Positions 1 through 13,600 of a stretch of DNA of 64,000 nucleotides are shown in pieces. Both the position numbers and the translations under genes were made by a program. Source of the DNA: Lycocorax pyrrhopterus obiensis (Eukaryota; Chordata; Aves; Passeriformes; Paradisaeidae). Each line of letters opens with the position of its first letter. The stretch's first letter is position 1. Under the pieces are notes generated by a model. That model saw nothing but the letters and a program-made list of their open reading frames with translations, ran no database searches and was not told where the DNA came from. The stretch lies in assembly GCA_014706295.1 (NCBI GenBank), contig JACSVZ010000007.1:43972975-44036974 (forward strand). The letters run 5' to 3'.

Positions 1-2869
1 TATTCAGTACCGATAAACTGAATTAGGCAGAGGATATGAAACTCATTCTTCTGTTTATGCAATTACTTGTATGAAAAAATATTATGTGTATAGAAATATT
101 TCTCTATTTTCTGTAGTTAGGAAAGATTTGTACTGACAGTTAATATGCTGACAATATTAGGACGTATTTCTATAAAACAAGCATATGGTTAAATCAGTTT
201 TCTGGATATTTGGGGTTTTTTTCCTTGTGAGACTAAAGTTTCAAACAATATCTCTCATGTTCTAGGAATAAACTTTTACCCTTAGATTGTATGCTAGATA
301 AAAAAGGGCTCTCTTATCCCACTGTTACGTTCTGCAGCAGGAATGTGAAATGCAGTAGGAAAGAAATGTTTGAGAATTCCCAAATCTGGTGCTTTTTTCT
401 CTGAATATATTCTATTCTTCGCACTGTGCAGAAGGGAATAAGAATATATTGCAGTCAAATGTGCTAGAACAATAACAACTCCATTATCACAGGGAAAGAA
501 TTATTCAAGAGGGTTGGATGAATTGTTGCTTTAAGAACTATAGGAAGAATAAACCACCTACAAAATGGGGTAAAAGGACTGATCAGCACGTAAGGGTATT
601 TTAGATTTTAAGAAGTACTGGAAGAACTGTCCAAAGTGAAACAGAGTAAAAGAAAGATTTGTTAGTCACTTTTCAAGAACAGGTAAATAGAAATGAGACA
701 GGAAAAATAATGTCGAGATCATTTAGGTAAGAACACAAACCAGAATGAGTAGTTTTGCTTTTCTTTAACACTAACACAATAATTCAGTTAGATTGATAAA
801 AATTTACAGGAATTATACAAGACTAACTATATGAATTATGCCTGAAAGACAGGTATATCACTTCCTGAAATGGGATGCCCTGAGGATGCTCAGTACAAAA
901 AGGCCCTAACTGCAACATTGAACACTGCCCATGGAAAAGGCCTGAAAGGACAGAAAGGTGCACACTTGTGCTGACTTGCAGTGAATAAAGAAGGGCAAAT
1001 CAATTTTGTAAAACTCAGATTTAGAATTAATAAAGGTTTTTTCTTCCAGCAAGAAAACAGCACTTTTTTCTTTCTCACCTGGTGCATGAGAAAGGAAGTT
1101 CAGTGATCTTCACACTTAGTTAGCCATGTCTGGACCAAAACTACAATCTATGGTATTATCTTTATTAGAAGTCTTATATTTCAGTGTGTAACTTAATTTG
1201 CAATCTGTTTTTTTTTACTTGCAAAATTCATCTAACATTTAACAAGGATTTTCTGTAACATACGGTTCTTTACCAGAAAATTACTATGGAATCCGCAGTT
1301 ATATTTGTTAATAATTAATGTATAAAATGGATTCTTTTTTGTATTTCTGGATGTAATCAGGCAAGAGGCCTACATGTTGCATTTAAAGTGTTTTTCACAA
1401 ACAATAGTGTAGAAATGTTTATATAGATATAAAATAGCTTCTTTTTTCTTTTAATTTTTTAAGTGCTACTGTACATCCCCACTTGAAAGTAAAATTGCCT
1501 AGAGGTATCTATCAATCTTTAATGTTTCCCTCTCATAAGAATCAACCACTTCACTTTTACTACAGTAAAGCAGTATTCATTCATATTTTGTGCTTCTTTT
1601 ACAATGGCCATATGATCAGCAAAGCATAGATTTTCCACACCACCTTCATACGATTCGATGTAATGTTTGCTGCTCCTTCACAAAGTAGCCCCTGGTATTG
1701 GTCTGTACGTATATTTCTAAGCTGAGACAACAGAGCCTGAGGAATCCAAACTTAACTATATATGAAAAAAAATCCTGAAACCTAACGTTCAGCAATCATT
1801 CTAGTATGACATAGATCTGATGGAGACCAAGTCCGCAAAATTTTTTACTTTGAACACCAACAAATCCCCTACCCCATTAGAAAGAAAATGCTTCCTAACA
1901 GGAAATAACCCCGAAATTGCATTGCCCTTCAATCTCTCTTCTTGGTCCAGCATCAAATTACACTATAAATACGTTAAGCTTATGGTATATATTACCTAAC
2001 ACATTTTGCTAAACTATTTTACTTATGAACTGCAGAAAAATCTAAATCTGAGATGTTACATAGAGTTGAAATAAAGTTTTCTGGGACACAGGATAGACTT
2101 AGTGGAGTATATCCTCATTATGCTATACTGTACATCCAATTTACAGCAATTTCTTTTTCAGCTATAAAGATTTCTGCTTTCTTCCCCACCGTGTTTTAAT
2201 ACAGATGACTTGTGATCTGTTCTCATCAAAAAAGGAACTCAGGCCCTAGGTGTAAGCCCATGCCTTAAGCCATCCCATTTTTCAATTCTTTCTCTAGTTT
2301 CAATGCCAAGACCACGTGTCAACACTGTCTGTAAGTGGATTTAAGGAAGATGTTAATCGTCTGTTCTTCCAAAGTGTCTCCTAAATATATCCCCTCTATT
2401 TCATGAACTTCTTGTAGGGGGAAAAAAAAAAAATTAGCTGTGTCTCTGCTAGTCCTTATTAGTTACATTATTAAATATAATCCTGAAAGCAGAAGACCAG
2501 CCTTTGGGTTAGATGCCTACGCAGTCCTTGGTTTTTGGTTCTGTTGAGAATCATGTGGCTAAAGAATGGTATAGGCTACTTGGATTTCTGAAAAGTATTT
2601 TAGATTCCTGAAATTTAAATCTGACTTCACACTCAAAATGATGAGTTCTAAGGTAACCATTACTAGTCAAGAAGCAGATCATGGGGTAATGATACATATT
2701 ACCAAGAACTTGCCAATGCTGTGTTCAGTATCAATCAGAAAAGCAAAATCAACACTCAATATAATCAGGAAAAGATAAAAAAGCCAGAGAACATAACTGT
2801 CCCAGATTATTAACCCAGCTGCATCTTGACTGCTGAGCGCAGATGTGGGTCTTTATTTCAGAAGGGAAA

Positions 2870-3340
2870 TAGGGAAACAGGGAAAGGTCAGAGAAGTTCA
2901 ACAAGAATTTTCAAAGCCGTGGAGTGCTGTTCCCAGGTGAGAAATTATTAAATACAATACTCTAAAGAACAGGACTCTTCAGCCAGGAAGAAAGATGCCT
3001 GAGGGGAGTAATGAAATTTGCATAAAATCAGAAGCCACATAAAGATAGAAAATTTTATACGGCTTTAAGCAGAAAACTGGGCAAATTCATGAATGAGAAA
3101 GACCATAAAATGGTTCCAAATTCACAGAAACTACATCTAAGTCCAGAAGCCTTTGAGCTTTGAAAGGCTGGAATCAGAAGGAATGAATGGGAAACAAAAT
3201 ACATGTCAGTCCTGTTCATACAGTCTTCCCTAAGCATTTTATTTTGGCCATTGTTGCGAAGTCTATAGCTGGGCTGGATTGACCTTTGGTCTCAACCAGA
3301 ATGGTTCCTTTTATATTCTAAAATTCTCACGATCTTCTGA
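2870..3340 (+). mobile_element. Degenerate CR1-like LINE remnant
   Basis: The segment around 2978-3007 (CTCTTCAGCCAGGAAGAAAG...) resembles the CR1 'LFSLEERR' region. The segment around 3270-3325 (GGATTGACCTTTGGTCTC, then CCAGAATGGTTCC) resembles the CR1 3' end. Between them similarity is hard to follow. If real this is an old, highly diverged copy; the boundaries are approximate. Confidence 0.35.
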
Positions 3341-5094
3341 GCAGTTTGTGGAGGGACTTGAACAGGATAACTCACATGCTAACATTCTCAGGGACAGAAA
3401 TGTGTGCCTTTTCCATAAAACGAATTAAAAGAATGGTACTGATGCGATATAAATACAGAAAAAGAGAAAAATCCAAGTTTGTTGTTAGGGGAGATTCAAT
3501 AAGGAAGGTGTCAATAATGGAATACATCGAAGAATGTGAGGGAAAGGTGATGAAAGACTTTTAGCTGGCCCACAGAATTGGTCTGGTAATTAACGAAAAG
3601 CACAGCAAGTTCAAGATGGTTCAAATGCCATACTTGTATCATTAATGACTACACTCTATTCTATTAAAAAGATCGATTTAGCCACAGAGATAAAATGTGA
3701 AAAAGGATGTTAGAAGCACCTGGTATAGAGGGCAGTTAAGTACTGTTAATTTTTTTCCCAGAAATCAGAAAGCTGTATGCCATAATGCATTACAAATAAT
3801 CCTAAGGACAGCAATCACATCTGTCTGCTTATGTATAACAAGCAACAGCAGGTACTGACCCAGTGCACTGACGGTACTGATAAGAGGAAGAAACACCCAC
3901 TGTACTGACTGAGGCAGTATTAATGGCATTTTACTTAACAGCAGTTCACCTCAATAGACTGAGTGCAACTAATCTTTCTGTTTTTAAAATAAAGACTATT
4001 TACTTTATTTTAAAATAAAAAGGGGCGTTCTATGTTTTCACAGAGAATGACAAAACAAATTACGTATTTTCCATGATTTAATACAAACACTTTGATGTTT
4101 AAACTGCATGTGAACAGTTAATCCTCCTATACTGATGCGTTCTTGGTAATAGACGGTTTCGCACTGTCTCAAGGGACAGATCTAAATCAAAATCAGACAC
4201 ATTTTATTTTTAGTCTCAAAGCTGCACTGCTAAATGCAAATAAATCAGAGCAGGTTTGTATATACTAGTCCAGAAGTTTGCCTTTATAGTCGATATATTG
4301 AAAACACATAAACATAAACCAGAAACCAAACTTCATTGACTTTCAAGTACAGCCCTCCTTTCTTTTCTGAGGTAGGTAAAAACAAATGGCTATCTGTATT
4401 GCGCAGATATTTCTTTTTAAATTAGTTGGCTTAAGTACCAGTTAGCTAATCCCCAAAGAATAACCATAAAAAGATTAAATGCAACGTCATTTTAAATGAC
4501 TGCAATGCATGTCAGCAGGCAGTTGCTCACAATTGAAATGAAAGATATAATGTTAGAGGTGACCTAAAATGACTTATTTTTAAAATATCTTAGTGTACTG
4601 AATACCTAAATAGCAAGAATAGGATGCACCCAGCATGTTTAAAAGTATCCTTTGCTTTCCCTGGTAAAATCTGTAAAACTGTGCACTATCAGCTTCAATC
4701 TCCAGCTCTCCACTGATACGTCATACACTTTTCTTTTACAGAGGTGGTCCTGCTTAAGAGGCCTGAGGTACTCTGCTGACTTTTATATGCCAGGCAAACT
4801 CCATGATAGCTAGGACATTCTATGAATAAGTACATCATATATAGAGAGGGAACTTTCAGAGAAAACAAAAGAAAAGTACTTTGTATCTTTATATTCCACA
4901 TGTATCATGACCCCAATTACACAATTGTTTGGATGATTTCAGCACATCAAGAAGTCGTTATTTTTACAAAGGTGGGCAACACATGTAACTTTATCAAGTT
5001 ACAAAATGATATCAAGTCACATGCTCAATTGGCTTTTTTTTTTCTGTATTATGTTGTTCCATGAGAGTTTTAACAAGATTTTTTAAATATTTCC

Positions 5095-5120
5095 TTAGTG
5101 TAGTTCAAAAACTACACTAA
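5095..5120. repeat. Perfect inverted repeat (11-bp arms, 4-nt loop)
   Basis: TTAGTGTAGTT is followed by CAAA and then its exact reverse complement AACTACACTAA. There is no flanking coding sequence, T-run terminator or recognised element. It may be chance or the remains of a small hairpin element. Confidence 0.8.
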
Positions 5121-6234
5121 TGAAAAACAAATGACTTTTGCTAACAAAGCATTGCCAATGTCAAACTACTTGAACATGTAATTTGGATTCCAGATGTTTT
5201 CGCATGGGGTAGACCACATTTTAATTAAGGGAACTTAATGGATGCTTCCTTTCCTGTTTGCAATGACATGGACTGTCTTTTCTCCCTTTCATGAGCACAT
5301 GACAGCCCTGTGCTAACTAGGGGAATTGTTTACATGGGAAAATATTAGGAAAGTATTCTATGAATTTGTAGTTGTTTGATGCATACTAGTAGCTGGAAAC
5401 ATGGAGGAAACTACTGTGTTTTGGCAAGCCAGCTTTCTGTGAATCATTGGTCAGTGCTCCAGGTACTCTGGGGGTCCATAGGACTAGTTTTTGAGAATCT
5501 ATTCTTTATTTTTTGCTTAAATTTTGATCAGAGACATCCAGATATAATTCCCGGAAATTAAAAGAAATATAACACAAGAGGTAGAGTGTGTAAAGTAAAG
5601 CAATGTTAGTGGGAACACATTCTTAAAAGGTGTACAGACTTCCTTGTTGCTCATCTTCAACATTATGGAGCATTGCAGGCTAAAAATCTTTACATGTAAT
5701 TTATGTTAAAGTTTTGTATCCTAACAGTATTTCATCAAGCCTTCCAGAAAGCATTACAAAAATTCAATTAACACAGCCTTCATGAGAAAGAAGAAATATC
5801 GTTCAGTTTTTCAGGTGAGAAAAATTGAAATACAAAGAGAAGTGATTTAAACAAGGATTCATAGCAAATCAGTGTCAGAGTAGGAAAAAAATTAGGAGTT
5901 TTCCTTATGGATTTCCCTATTTTAATAAAAAGCTGCACAATAATGAGAGAAAAAAAATCTATGGTGGCATCAATAGGTGTAACTGATGCCTGTGCTCCTA
6001 CAGTTATAATTAGATCAAATATAAAGCATTTATATCTAAAATGAAGGACGTAGCGGCACATTGGCAACGTCTAGTCAACAGTCTGCTGTCAAACAAAATT
6101 TAACCTATTTTGTGATATATAAACCAAACCAAGAAAAATAAAGCATCTATCTATGTCTTATCAAATTACATTCTGTGGAAGAACTCAGATATATATTCCA
6201 CAGATGAAAGGCCAACATAATTCATATAAAAAGC

Positions 6235-6630
6235 AGCTGAGGGAGCTGGAGTCATTTTTCATAGAGAAAAGGAGACTCAGGGAGGACCTTATCACTCCCT
6301 ACAACTGACTGAAAGGAGGTTGTAGCCAGGTGGGGGTTGGTCTCTTTTCCCAGGCAACCAGTGTCAGGAGAAGAAGAAATGGTCTCAAGCTGCTCCAAGG
6401 AAGGTTCAAGTTGGACATTAGGAAGAATTTCTTCACTGAAAGGGTTTTTAGGCATTGGAACAGGATGCCCAGGGAGGGGGTGAAGTCACCATCCCTGAAA
6501 CTGTGCAAGAAACGACTGGATGTAGCACTTGATGCTGTGGTTTAGTTGACCAGGTGGTGTTCAGTCAAAGGTTGGACACGATGATTTCAGAGGTCTTTTC
6601 CAACCTTAATGATTCTATGATTCTCTGATT
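6235..6630 (+). mobile_element. CR1 LINE fragment, 3' end with tail
   Basis: The sequence matches the CR1 ORF2 C-terminal region and 3' UTR: one frame reads [19 protein letters not shown], then [19 protein letters not shown] and [15 protein letters not shown]. The end TTCCAACCTTAATGATTC followed by TATGATTCT is the standard CR1 terminus. The 5' end is truncated, as is usual for CR1. Antisense to CEP128. Not autonomous: only the last part of the reverse-transcriptase ORF remains. Confidence 0.92.
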
Positions 6631-6944
6631 TCTCAAGAGAATCCCATGGATGGAACGCATAGGATCTCTCTTTAAAATTACATTTCTACATATATGCCTA
6701 CTATGTTAAAAAAAAAGTGAGAACATTGTATACTACTACTCCTAGTTCAACTGAGATAAATAACTTCAGGTAACTTAGGAAAAATCCTTATTGCAAAAGA
6801 CTTGAGATTTTTGTTTTCTCTAATTAAAAACTGAAGGATTTTGGTTTATTAAACTTTGGCCAAAATGTTCAGTATTTGCAACATGTGGAATATGTTTTCA
6901 TAATTTTGAAAGGAGCTTAGATAGAGAATGTAGGGGTTGCACCA

Positions 6945-7318
6945 GGAACATTGCCAGCAAGTCAAGTGAGGTGATCCCTCTCCTCTCGTCAGCACACATT
7001 TGGAGTGCTGGGTCCAGTTCTGAGTTCTCCAGTACAAGAGAGACATACAAGAGTCAGTCCAGCAAAGGGCAATAAATTTTTTAAGGGACTGGAGCATTTC
7101 TCTTGTGAGGAAAGGCTGAGAAAGCTGGGATTGTTTAGTGTGGAGAAAAGAAGGCTCTGGGAGGTCTCATCAATGTGCACAAGTATCTGAAGGGAGAGTA
7201 CAAAGAAGAGGGAGCCAGGCTCTTTTCAGTGCTGCTCAGTGACAAGAAGCGGGCACAAACTGAAACATGGGAGGTTCCGTCTGAACACAGGAAATGCTTT
7301 TTCACTCTGAGGGCTAGA
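6945..7318 (+). mobile_element. CR1 LINE fragment, truncated at both ends
   Basis: The sequence follows the CR1 pattern: GCCAGCAAGTCAAGTGAGG, GTGATCCCTCTCCTCT, CAGTACAAGAGAGACAT, GACTGGAGCATTTCTCTTG, ATCTGAAGGGAGAGT, then a part coding for the ORF2 C-terminal region. The usual tail is missing and homology fades near 7318. It contains more 5' CR1 sequence than the element just before it, so the two are separate insertions rather than one copy. Confidence 0.88.
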
Positions 7319-10300
7319 AAACTAAAGGTGATTGTACCAGAAAAAACCTCAAAGAACAAATGAAAACCCAAATAGTAGGGGGCAGAGGATGGACAAGTAG
7401 CTGGGTATTAAACGAGCAATAGACAAGTAGGATGAGAAGACAACATCAAGGAAGAAGGGAAGAGAAAGCTGAGCATCAGGAGAAAAGAAACAGCAGGCTG
7501 CCAGCACTCTTAGGAAGCAGAAGTTACTTGGTGGTAATGGGCACAGGAAGGACTCTGGGAAGCCCAACGAAGGGAAGTGACACACTGGCTCACCGATGAA
7601 AGGAAAGGAAAGGGCGAGGCAGGCAGGACAGAGGATCTCAAACTGCTCCTCCTCTCCTGGTCATTTTTATAAGATCAAAGAATGGCTGTGTTCTGGGAGG
7701 ACCAGGCGGCCTTTGATGTAATGGTAGTTTTGGCAAGACACTAAAGAATCAAAGCAAGGGGAAAAGAAAGTATTAACCCTTCGAAACAATATTTCCTCAA
7801 CATTCATACATGGAAAGTATGAAAATCACGAAATAATCTCAAGAGCTAACAGCAAGGCTTATTTATTGATGGAAGGCACACTGAGAGAAACACAGAGAGG
7901 GAGAGCAAGCATCTAAAAATGGACGGTGTCAGGTAGTCACATAATCGCTCTGCAAAATGCATTTGGTATTGTTATCCTTCCAATTCTTCTTTTAAATTGG
8001 ATGACAAACCAGAAAACTGATGCAAATTTGAGCCTGCTACTACAGTATAATAATCTAATAGCTTTTACATTGCTGAATGGATGCAGACAGAAATTTGTTT
8101 TACTGGTATTCAAAACCTTACTTTCGTGAACATAAAAATGAGTTACAACAAAATGCATAAATGTTCATACTGAACAGAAAATTCATATTAAATAACAGTT
8201 TTGCTGAATACTTACAGCATTACTGGGATCAACCTAGATTTATGGACATTGTAACAAAAAGTTGAATTGTGTCCAGAAAAGTCTGATCCAAGTATTCTAA
8301 GAAAATGGTAACCTCACTTCTGGGTTCTCTACTGAAAGCAACAAGTTGTTTTATTGATCAAAGGATATAGAATGCATATGTTCACTGGAGTAACTTCAGG
8401 ATGTGGTTGATTCCAAACTAAATTTTGTAGTCTTTTATGTCAGACCAGTACTAGTAAGGCAGAGGAATATGACTTGCAGCTTATGCTCACAAAGAACAGT
8501 ACGTAGTTTACAGAAACCCAGTAAAATCCCAAGCATGGCATAGTAGCAGTGTGCACCTACAAAATGCATCCTGTCCTCATTACAAGAAATAAATACACTT
8601 TCCATTGTAGCCTCATCTGAGAATACAATGCAGATTTTTTTCCAAAAAATCATACATCTTTCTCTACAAATAATACAGAGCCAAATCTTGTATGTAACAA
8701 CTAAGCTATACTCAAGAATAAAGTAAATCATCTTATTTAAAGATAAACCACATTAATCACACAGGAATCATACAGGAAAATTGATCTGATTGAAAAAAAA
8801 GAGCCAAAATATCCAAAAGCTTCTTCTGATGGGTACTTTTTGCTCTTAAGCTCCTTAAGGGAGTGATCAGATCACGTGTAATATCTTGAAGGAGGTTCAT
8901 AATACAGCACTTTCCTCTGGAAACAGGAGTTGGCTAAGGAAATAGAAGACCCAAGAAACTGTCTGGCACAGCAGACAGAAGATGGAGCTTCCAGCTCAAA
9001 CAGACTGCTGAGAGGAGAAGGAGCTGACAGGGCTCAGAGAGAGGCAAGGGACTTCCTTGTTTGCAGCAACTCACAAAATCACAGAGTTAGACTAAGGTAA
9101 GCCTAGAAGATTAATTCACCCAGAGCTCTGAATGGAGTCTGAAAGGTTCATGTTACATTCCTTTCCCAACTTTTATTTTATTATCTAAGTTGGCAAGTTC
9201 ATCACATGGCTACTACAACAATTTTATTGGCTAGTGCAGGAGTTAGAAATGAGTAGATTGTAGAGAAAGGGAGGACAGTGGGATAGTATGATAAATAGGT
9301 TATCCTTTTCTTCTATCTGAACAATAACTTACAAATCTTCCTTTATAAAGTAGGAGACATTGGAAGTATAAAAGGGAGAAAAGCTCCAGAAAAAATAAAA
9401 ATAAACATTTGTCACAAAACACAGACTGAATTTGCAGGACACTGTAGTATTTGCAAGCAACTATCCTCTGCCTGTGTCAAAATAGCTCTGGGAGCAGGAA
9501 GGACAAGGAACTTGCAGACAGTTTAACTCATGGTTCGTGAGAAATGGATGGCAATGGATACACACCTGACTGGTTGTCATGTAAGCAAACCATGAATAAG
9601 AGAAGTTTCCGAACAGAATTAATGTCCTGTCAACACCTGACAGTCACACAGCACCATGTGAAGTGCCAGGACACCGAATGTCAGCATTAGCTTCCTGCTT
9701 CCACAAGGCAGGTGTTGCAGCACAGCAGTCTGATTTCCAAAGGGCCTTTCATGACTGAATGAAAGCTTTTTCTAACATATTGATTACATTTTAAATATAT
9801 TTTTGAAACCAGAAACTGTTTTCAGAGATGCAGAGACTATCAGAAAGAATAAAATAATAATTTGCACAAACAAATTTAAAAAATTTATATTTGCAGCATT
9901 GATTTCGTCTCAGTAGTGGTTTCTTTAGATGAAATTTTCTGGATTTCTCAAGAAAAGAAACTATGAGCCTGATACAAACAATATGTGATGCCTTATTGGA
10001 CATTCCTACATGAGAAGAAAGAAGCATGGTTCCAAAATTATGGGGCAAGCTGAAACTCATTCCAGCTGTTCCACCTGACAGACAAACTAGCTTGGGACAT
10101 TTGGATAAGGCATTCATGGCGTGCACAGACATGAGGTTTTGTTCTTCCAACTTAGTATCATATTAAATTATATTAATTAATGATTAAAATTACATTCCTT
10201 TACGCTTTTAGTTGCAGTGCTGCCATGGGCAGATGAACTGATTCTGTCTGCACCTCCCAGACCAAACAACTAAGCACACAGAGCAGTCACTGAAATATTA

Positions 10301-10646
10301 GATCTACCACATGGACCTCAAACACTAGAAATGTTAGAAAAACAACATCATTGCTAGGGATAAAATCTGCAACATTTCTCTTCCCAGGGATGGGATGAGG
10401 ACTGAACTGTACAGAAAAATTACAACACTGAAATACATTGTATTTCATATATTGAGTACACAAGTACTGTAGTAAAAATCTACCCAGAGAGGTGCAGTCT
10501 AAAATTATCACATCTTCTCTTAAAAGTAAAATGACAGTTAAAAACCCAGAACTGCAACCATTTAAAAAAAATTACATTTTCGTAATTTAGACAAATCATC
10601 AGCAATGTCATTGTGGTAGATTTGTAAATTAATTTAAGATACTTAC

Positions 10647-10670
10647 CATTTCTAAGGCCATAATACGTTC
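10647..10670 (-). CDS. CEP128: CEP128 exon I (24-nt microexon)
   Basis: The minus-strand acceptor is CATATTTTATTTTTAG and the donor is a perfect ATG|GTAAGT. Exactly eight codons read ERIMALEM, phase 0 to phase 0. Human CEP128 reads DRVIALET directly after EEMGSLQ, so the position, length and frame all fit. Inclusion or skipping keeps the frame. A solo LTR (10838-11481) starts only 167 bp upstream of this exon in transcript direction. No following exon was found between 10646 and position 1. Confidence 0.87.
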
Positions 10671-13600
10671 CTAAAAATAAAATATGAGATGCCATTAGAA
10701 AGCAAGGAATATAAACACAGTGTAAGACAAAGAATGATAAATAGGATTCATTTTGGATTTTTGGTGGTCATATGTACAGTTTTTTGTAAAAATCTCACTG
10801 AGTATGAACTGTTGTACTTATTGGATGTCTAACCTATTGTCTTGGGGTGACTCTATCATGTGTATCCCCTATCATGCTCTATGCCCAAAAAGTAATATTG
10901 TGCCTTTTCTGTGCCTTTAAACTGAGCTTGAGGAAAAAAAAAACCCAAACGAACTTTTCAAAGCAGCTTCTCAAGGACACAGAGATTACACTCCTCTGTG
11001 TTCTCTGGCTGCAGGAACACAGAGGGAGCACCCTGCTCGCTTTCTTCAGCCAGCTGGTTTTTTTTTTTTCTTCCTCTTGGCATGAGACGGAGAGCTGAAC
11101 TTTGTTTCCTGGGACTTTGGTTTTTCCCTTCTTCTCTTCTGAACTGTTTCAACAACATCAGAACACATCAGGAGAATTTTCTCCCTGAGGCCCGGGGGGT
11201 GGGCCCATGTCCTCACTGACCAGCTCCGAGGAGGAGAGAGAACACACCTACAGAAGGACTCTGAAATCTTCCCAGGTTTCTCTCTATAGGGAGAGATTTC
11301 ATTTCATTATTTAGCATCATTATCCTTTTCCTCTGTGTTTGTTAAAATAAATAGTTTTTATCTCTTTCACTTTCCTTCGAGGAAAAATTTCCTTTTTTCC
11401 CGAACCCTGTGGGGGGAAGGGTGGTTGTAACCTGGTTTTCTCTCAGGGGATATATTACTAGATTTTGGCCAAACCAGCACACCTATTTATCATACTATCC
11501 CACTTAGTAGTTTGTCTCAAAAAGAAGAAACCACCCAGAAACAAGGTGAGACAGGGTTTGAAAAAATTACTCCACAATATATTTTTTTCAATTAGTATAT
11601 TAGGTTTTCGATATTGTTGATTTTACTCTTACATATCCCAAAGAATGATTTCTTTTTTTGATCATCTCTGACTGTAAATCTAGCATGTTTTGGAATTCCT
11701 GTCACCTTAGCATCAGGCTTAGTTTTCTTTTACGCATTTCCTTAGAAAACTAAAAAGTAAATTCCGTATCATTATTCTTTCATCCAGAAATAGCTCTGAA
11801 TAATATTTTATTAATAACAGGATGACATTAGTCAAACAAATAAAACAAACTTGTGTCAGTTTTAATCCAGCACAAAATACAGAGAACCCAGAATTAGCTA
11901 ATTTATTGCATATATTTTAACATTCTTCTCCCATTGCAAAGTATTTTTAAGAAAAATATGAAGCTAATAAAATCAAGATAGTGTACTCTGGTACTATATC
12001 CTGACTAGGAATGGTATTTTAAGTAATCTGACAAAACACATATTCAAGTGTTTAGATGAGCCCACATTTAGAGTACGTGACCATTAAGACATTACAGGAC
12101 CTCTTACTGTAGTCAAATATTACTCAAATTTTTCTCAGGAAAGATAGTGTATCATGTGCTAAAGTCTTTATTCCTTCTCAGAAGCAGGTCTGAGATACAG
12201 AGTATTTTCGTACATCAGAACAAAGTTATGACAAAAAATATTATGTTAAAAACTCAGAAATTTTTATTTTGAGATGTTTGTTCCTCCACAAAATTGCAGT
12301 GGCAAACACTCATATTTACTTAACGATTCTGAAACAAAACACATACTCATTACCATAAAAAAGATGGTATTTACAGATCTCGTAAATTTTTGGTGATAAC
12401 AACAATTCAGATATAAATTTTTTCAGTTTAAAGAGGACTACTTTGACAAAAAAAGGTCTTAGAGTGAGTAGAATGGTTCCAGTGATAGAATAAATAGCGT
12501 TTTCAAAATGACTCATGCGTTAAATAAAGTGCATGGTATAGTTGCCAAATTCTAAAAATATAATAAACTCTTACAATCTCAGCAAACAATTTTCTGAAGA
12601 CTAGCATCTAATGTATTAGGAAATTTACCATGGATAATTTATACACTACTTGACTGTGAAAGCACAGATATCTGAAGAAAAAACTGCATCAAGCATTTGA
12701 ATATAAAAACAGCACTACAGAGCACTACAATTCACATACTCAATCAGAACTGCCAGTTAGAGAAAGGAATAAAGCAATTTAATCAGGAACATGACAGTCA
12801 GGCAGGCACATATAGCCATACAAGACACTACTATGACGCAACTTCCTGCAATCTAAAATTACTCCTCATTCAATCAGAAGTAATATCATTAGAACAATTT
12901 GTCAACCATAAAGCTTCACATGAAAGCAGATGCAGAATTGCTTCACATGAAAGGAGATCTTTTTACATTGATGTAACTAGATATGCACCTGTGTAAACTG
13001 CTTGCGCAGACAAGCTCTCAGCCTTGTTGAACTTGAGCTGCCAGAAAGCCAGGCCAAGATTTTTGTTTGAACAGGAAACAGCTGGATTGGTGTGTTGTGT
13101 AACTTTTGGGTCTTGCAAGTTGTCTCTTCTTACTGGAGCAAACTGTTTGTACACTAACTTCTTTGATACTTCTAGCCCTCAAAATGCCTTCTATTTATTA
13201 TATGAGAAGGCTTATCTTCAAACAAACTCCTGTGGTCAAAACTCAGATCAAGACATAATTTCGTTTTCCTTATGAGCCTTATCTTCATCAATTCCCTCAC
13301 AAATGTCCTGCTTTCAGTTCACTTACAGAATGCTGACTCATTGATAACCTCCATATTGTATGTAAACTTTTTTTATATTCATATTGGGCATTGTTTGCAG
13401 CAATTTGTTGTTAAAAATTTCTTTTTTTCTCTCTGTAGTCTGAAGAATACACACATTACCCTCCCTCATAGCCTCCTGAGCCTCACAATTCAGACATTTG
13501 AGCCTGTTTTTGCTTTCTTAGCCACTTCCATTTGAAAGGAGTATGTTTTATTTGACTGTAAGGCCTAAATACTATTCCAAAGCCAATCTTAGGGTAAATC

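Larger units (their letters stand above)
1..10646 (-). other. CEP128 intron after the 24-nt exon (3' part runs off the window)
   Basis: No further CEP128 coding exon was recognised. The expected next segment (human STQVALDHLESVPEKL) has no convincing match, so at least 10.6 kb of intron follows the microexon. It contains a degenerate CR1-like stretch near 2.9-3.3 kb, a perfect hairpin at 5095-5120, two CR1 fragments at 6.2-7.3 kb, and a purine-rich (GA-rich) stretch at about 7370-7640. Elsewhere it is AT-rich unique-looking sequence with no supported gene. Confidence 0.7.

Noticed and set aside
4695..4772. Minus-strand segment after TCAGCAG| beginning STSGLLSRTTSVKEK, as the missing CEP128 exon after the microexon
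   Set aside because: A few residues line up with human STQVALDHLESVPEK, but the acceptor has almost no pyrimidine tract, the frame stops after 25 codons and no donor follows. Most likely chance.
5780..6067. Minus-strand 95-codon frame ending SPEKLNDISSFS, resembling human VPEKLSLLEDF
   Set aside because: No AG acceptor just before the similar piece, an immediate stop after it, and the rest of the frame is hydrophobic AT-driven sequence.
9791..10150. Minus-strand 119-codon frame
   Set aside because: No similarity to CEP128 or any family I recognise, and no usable splice sites at its ends.
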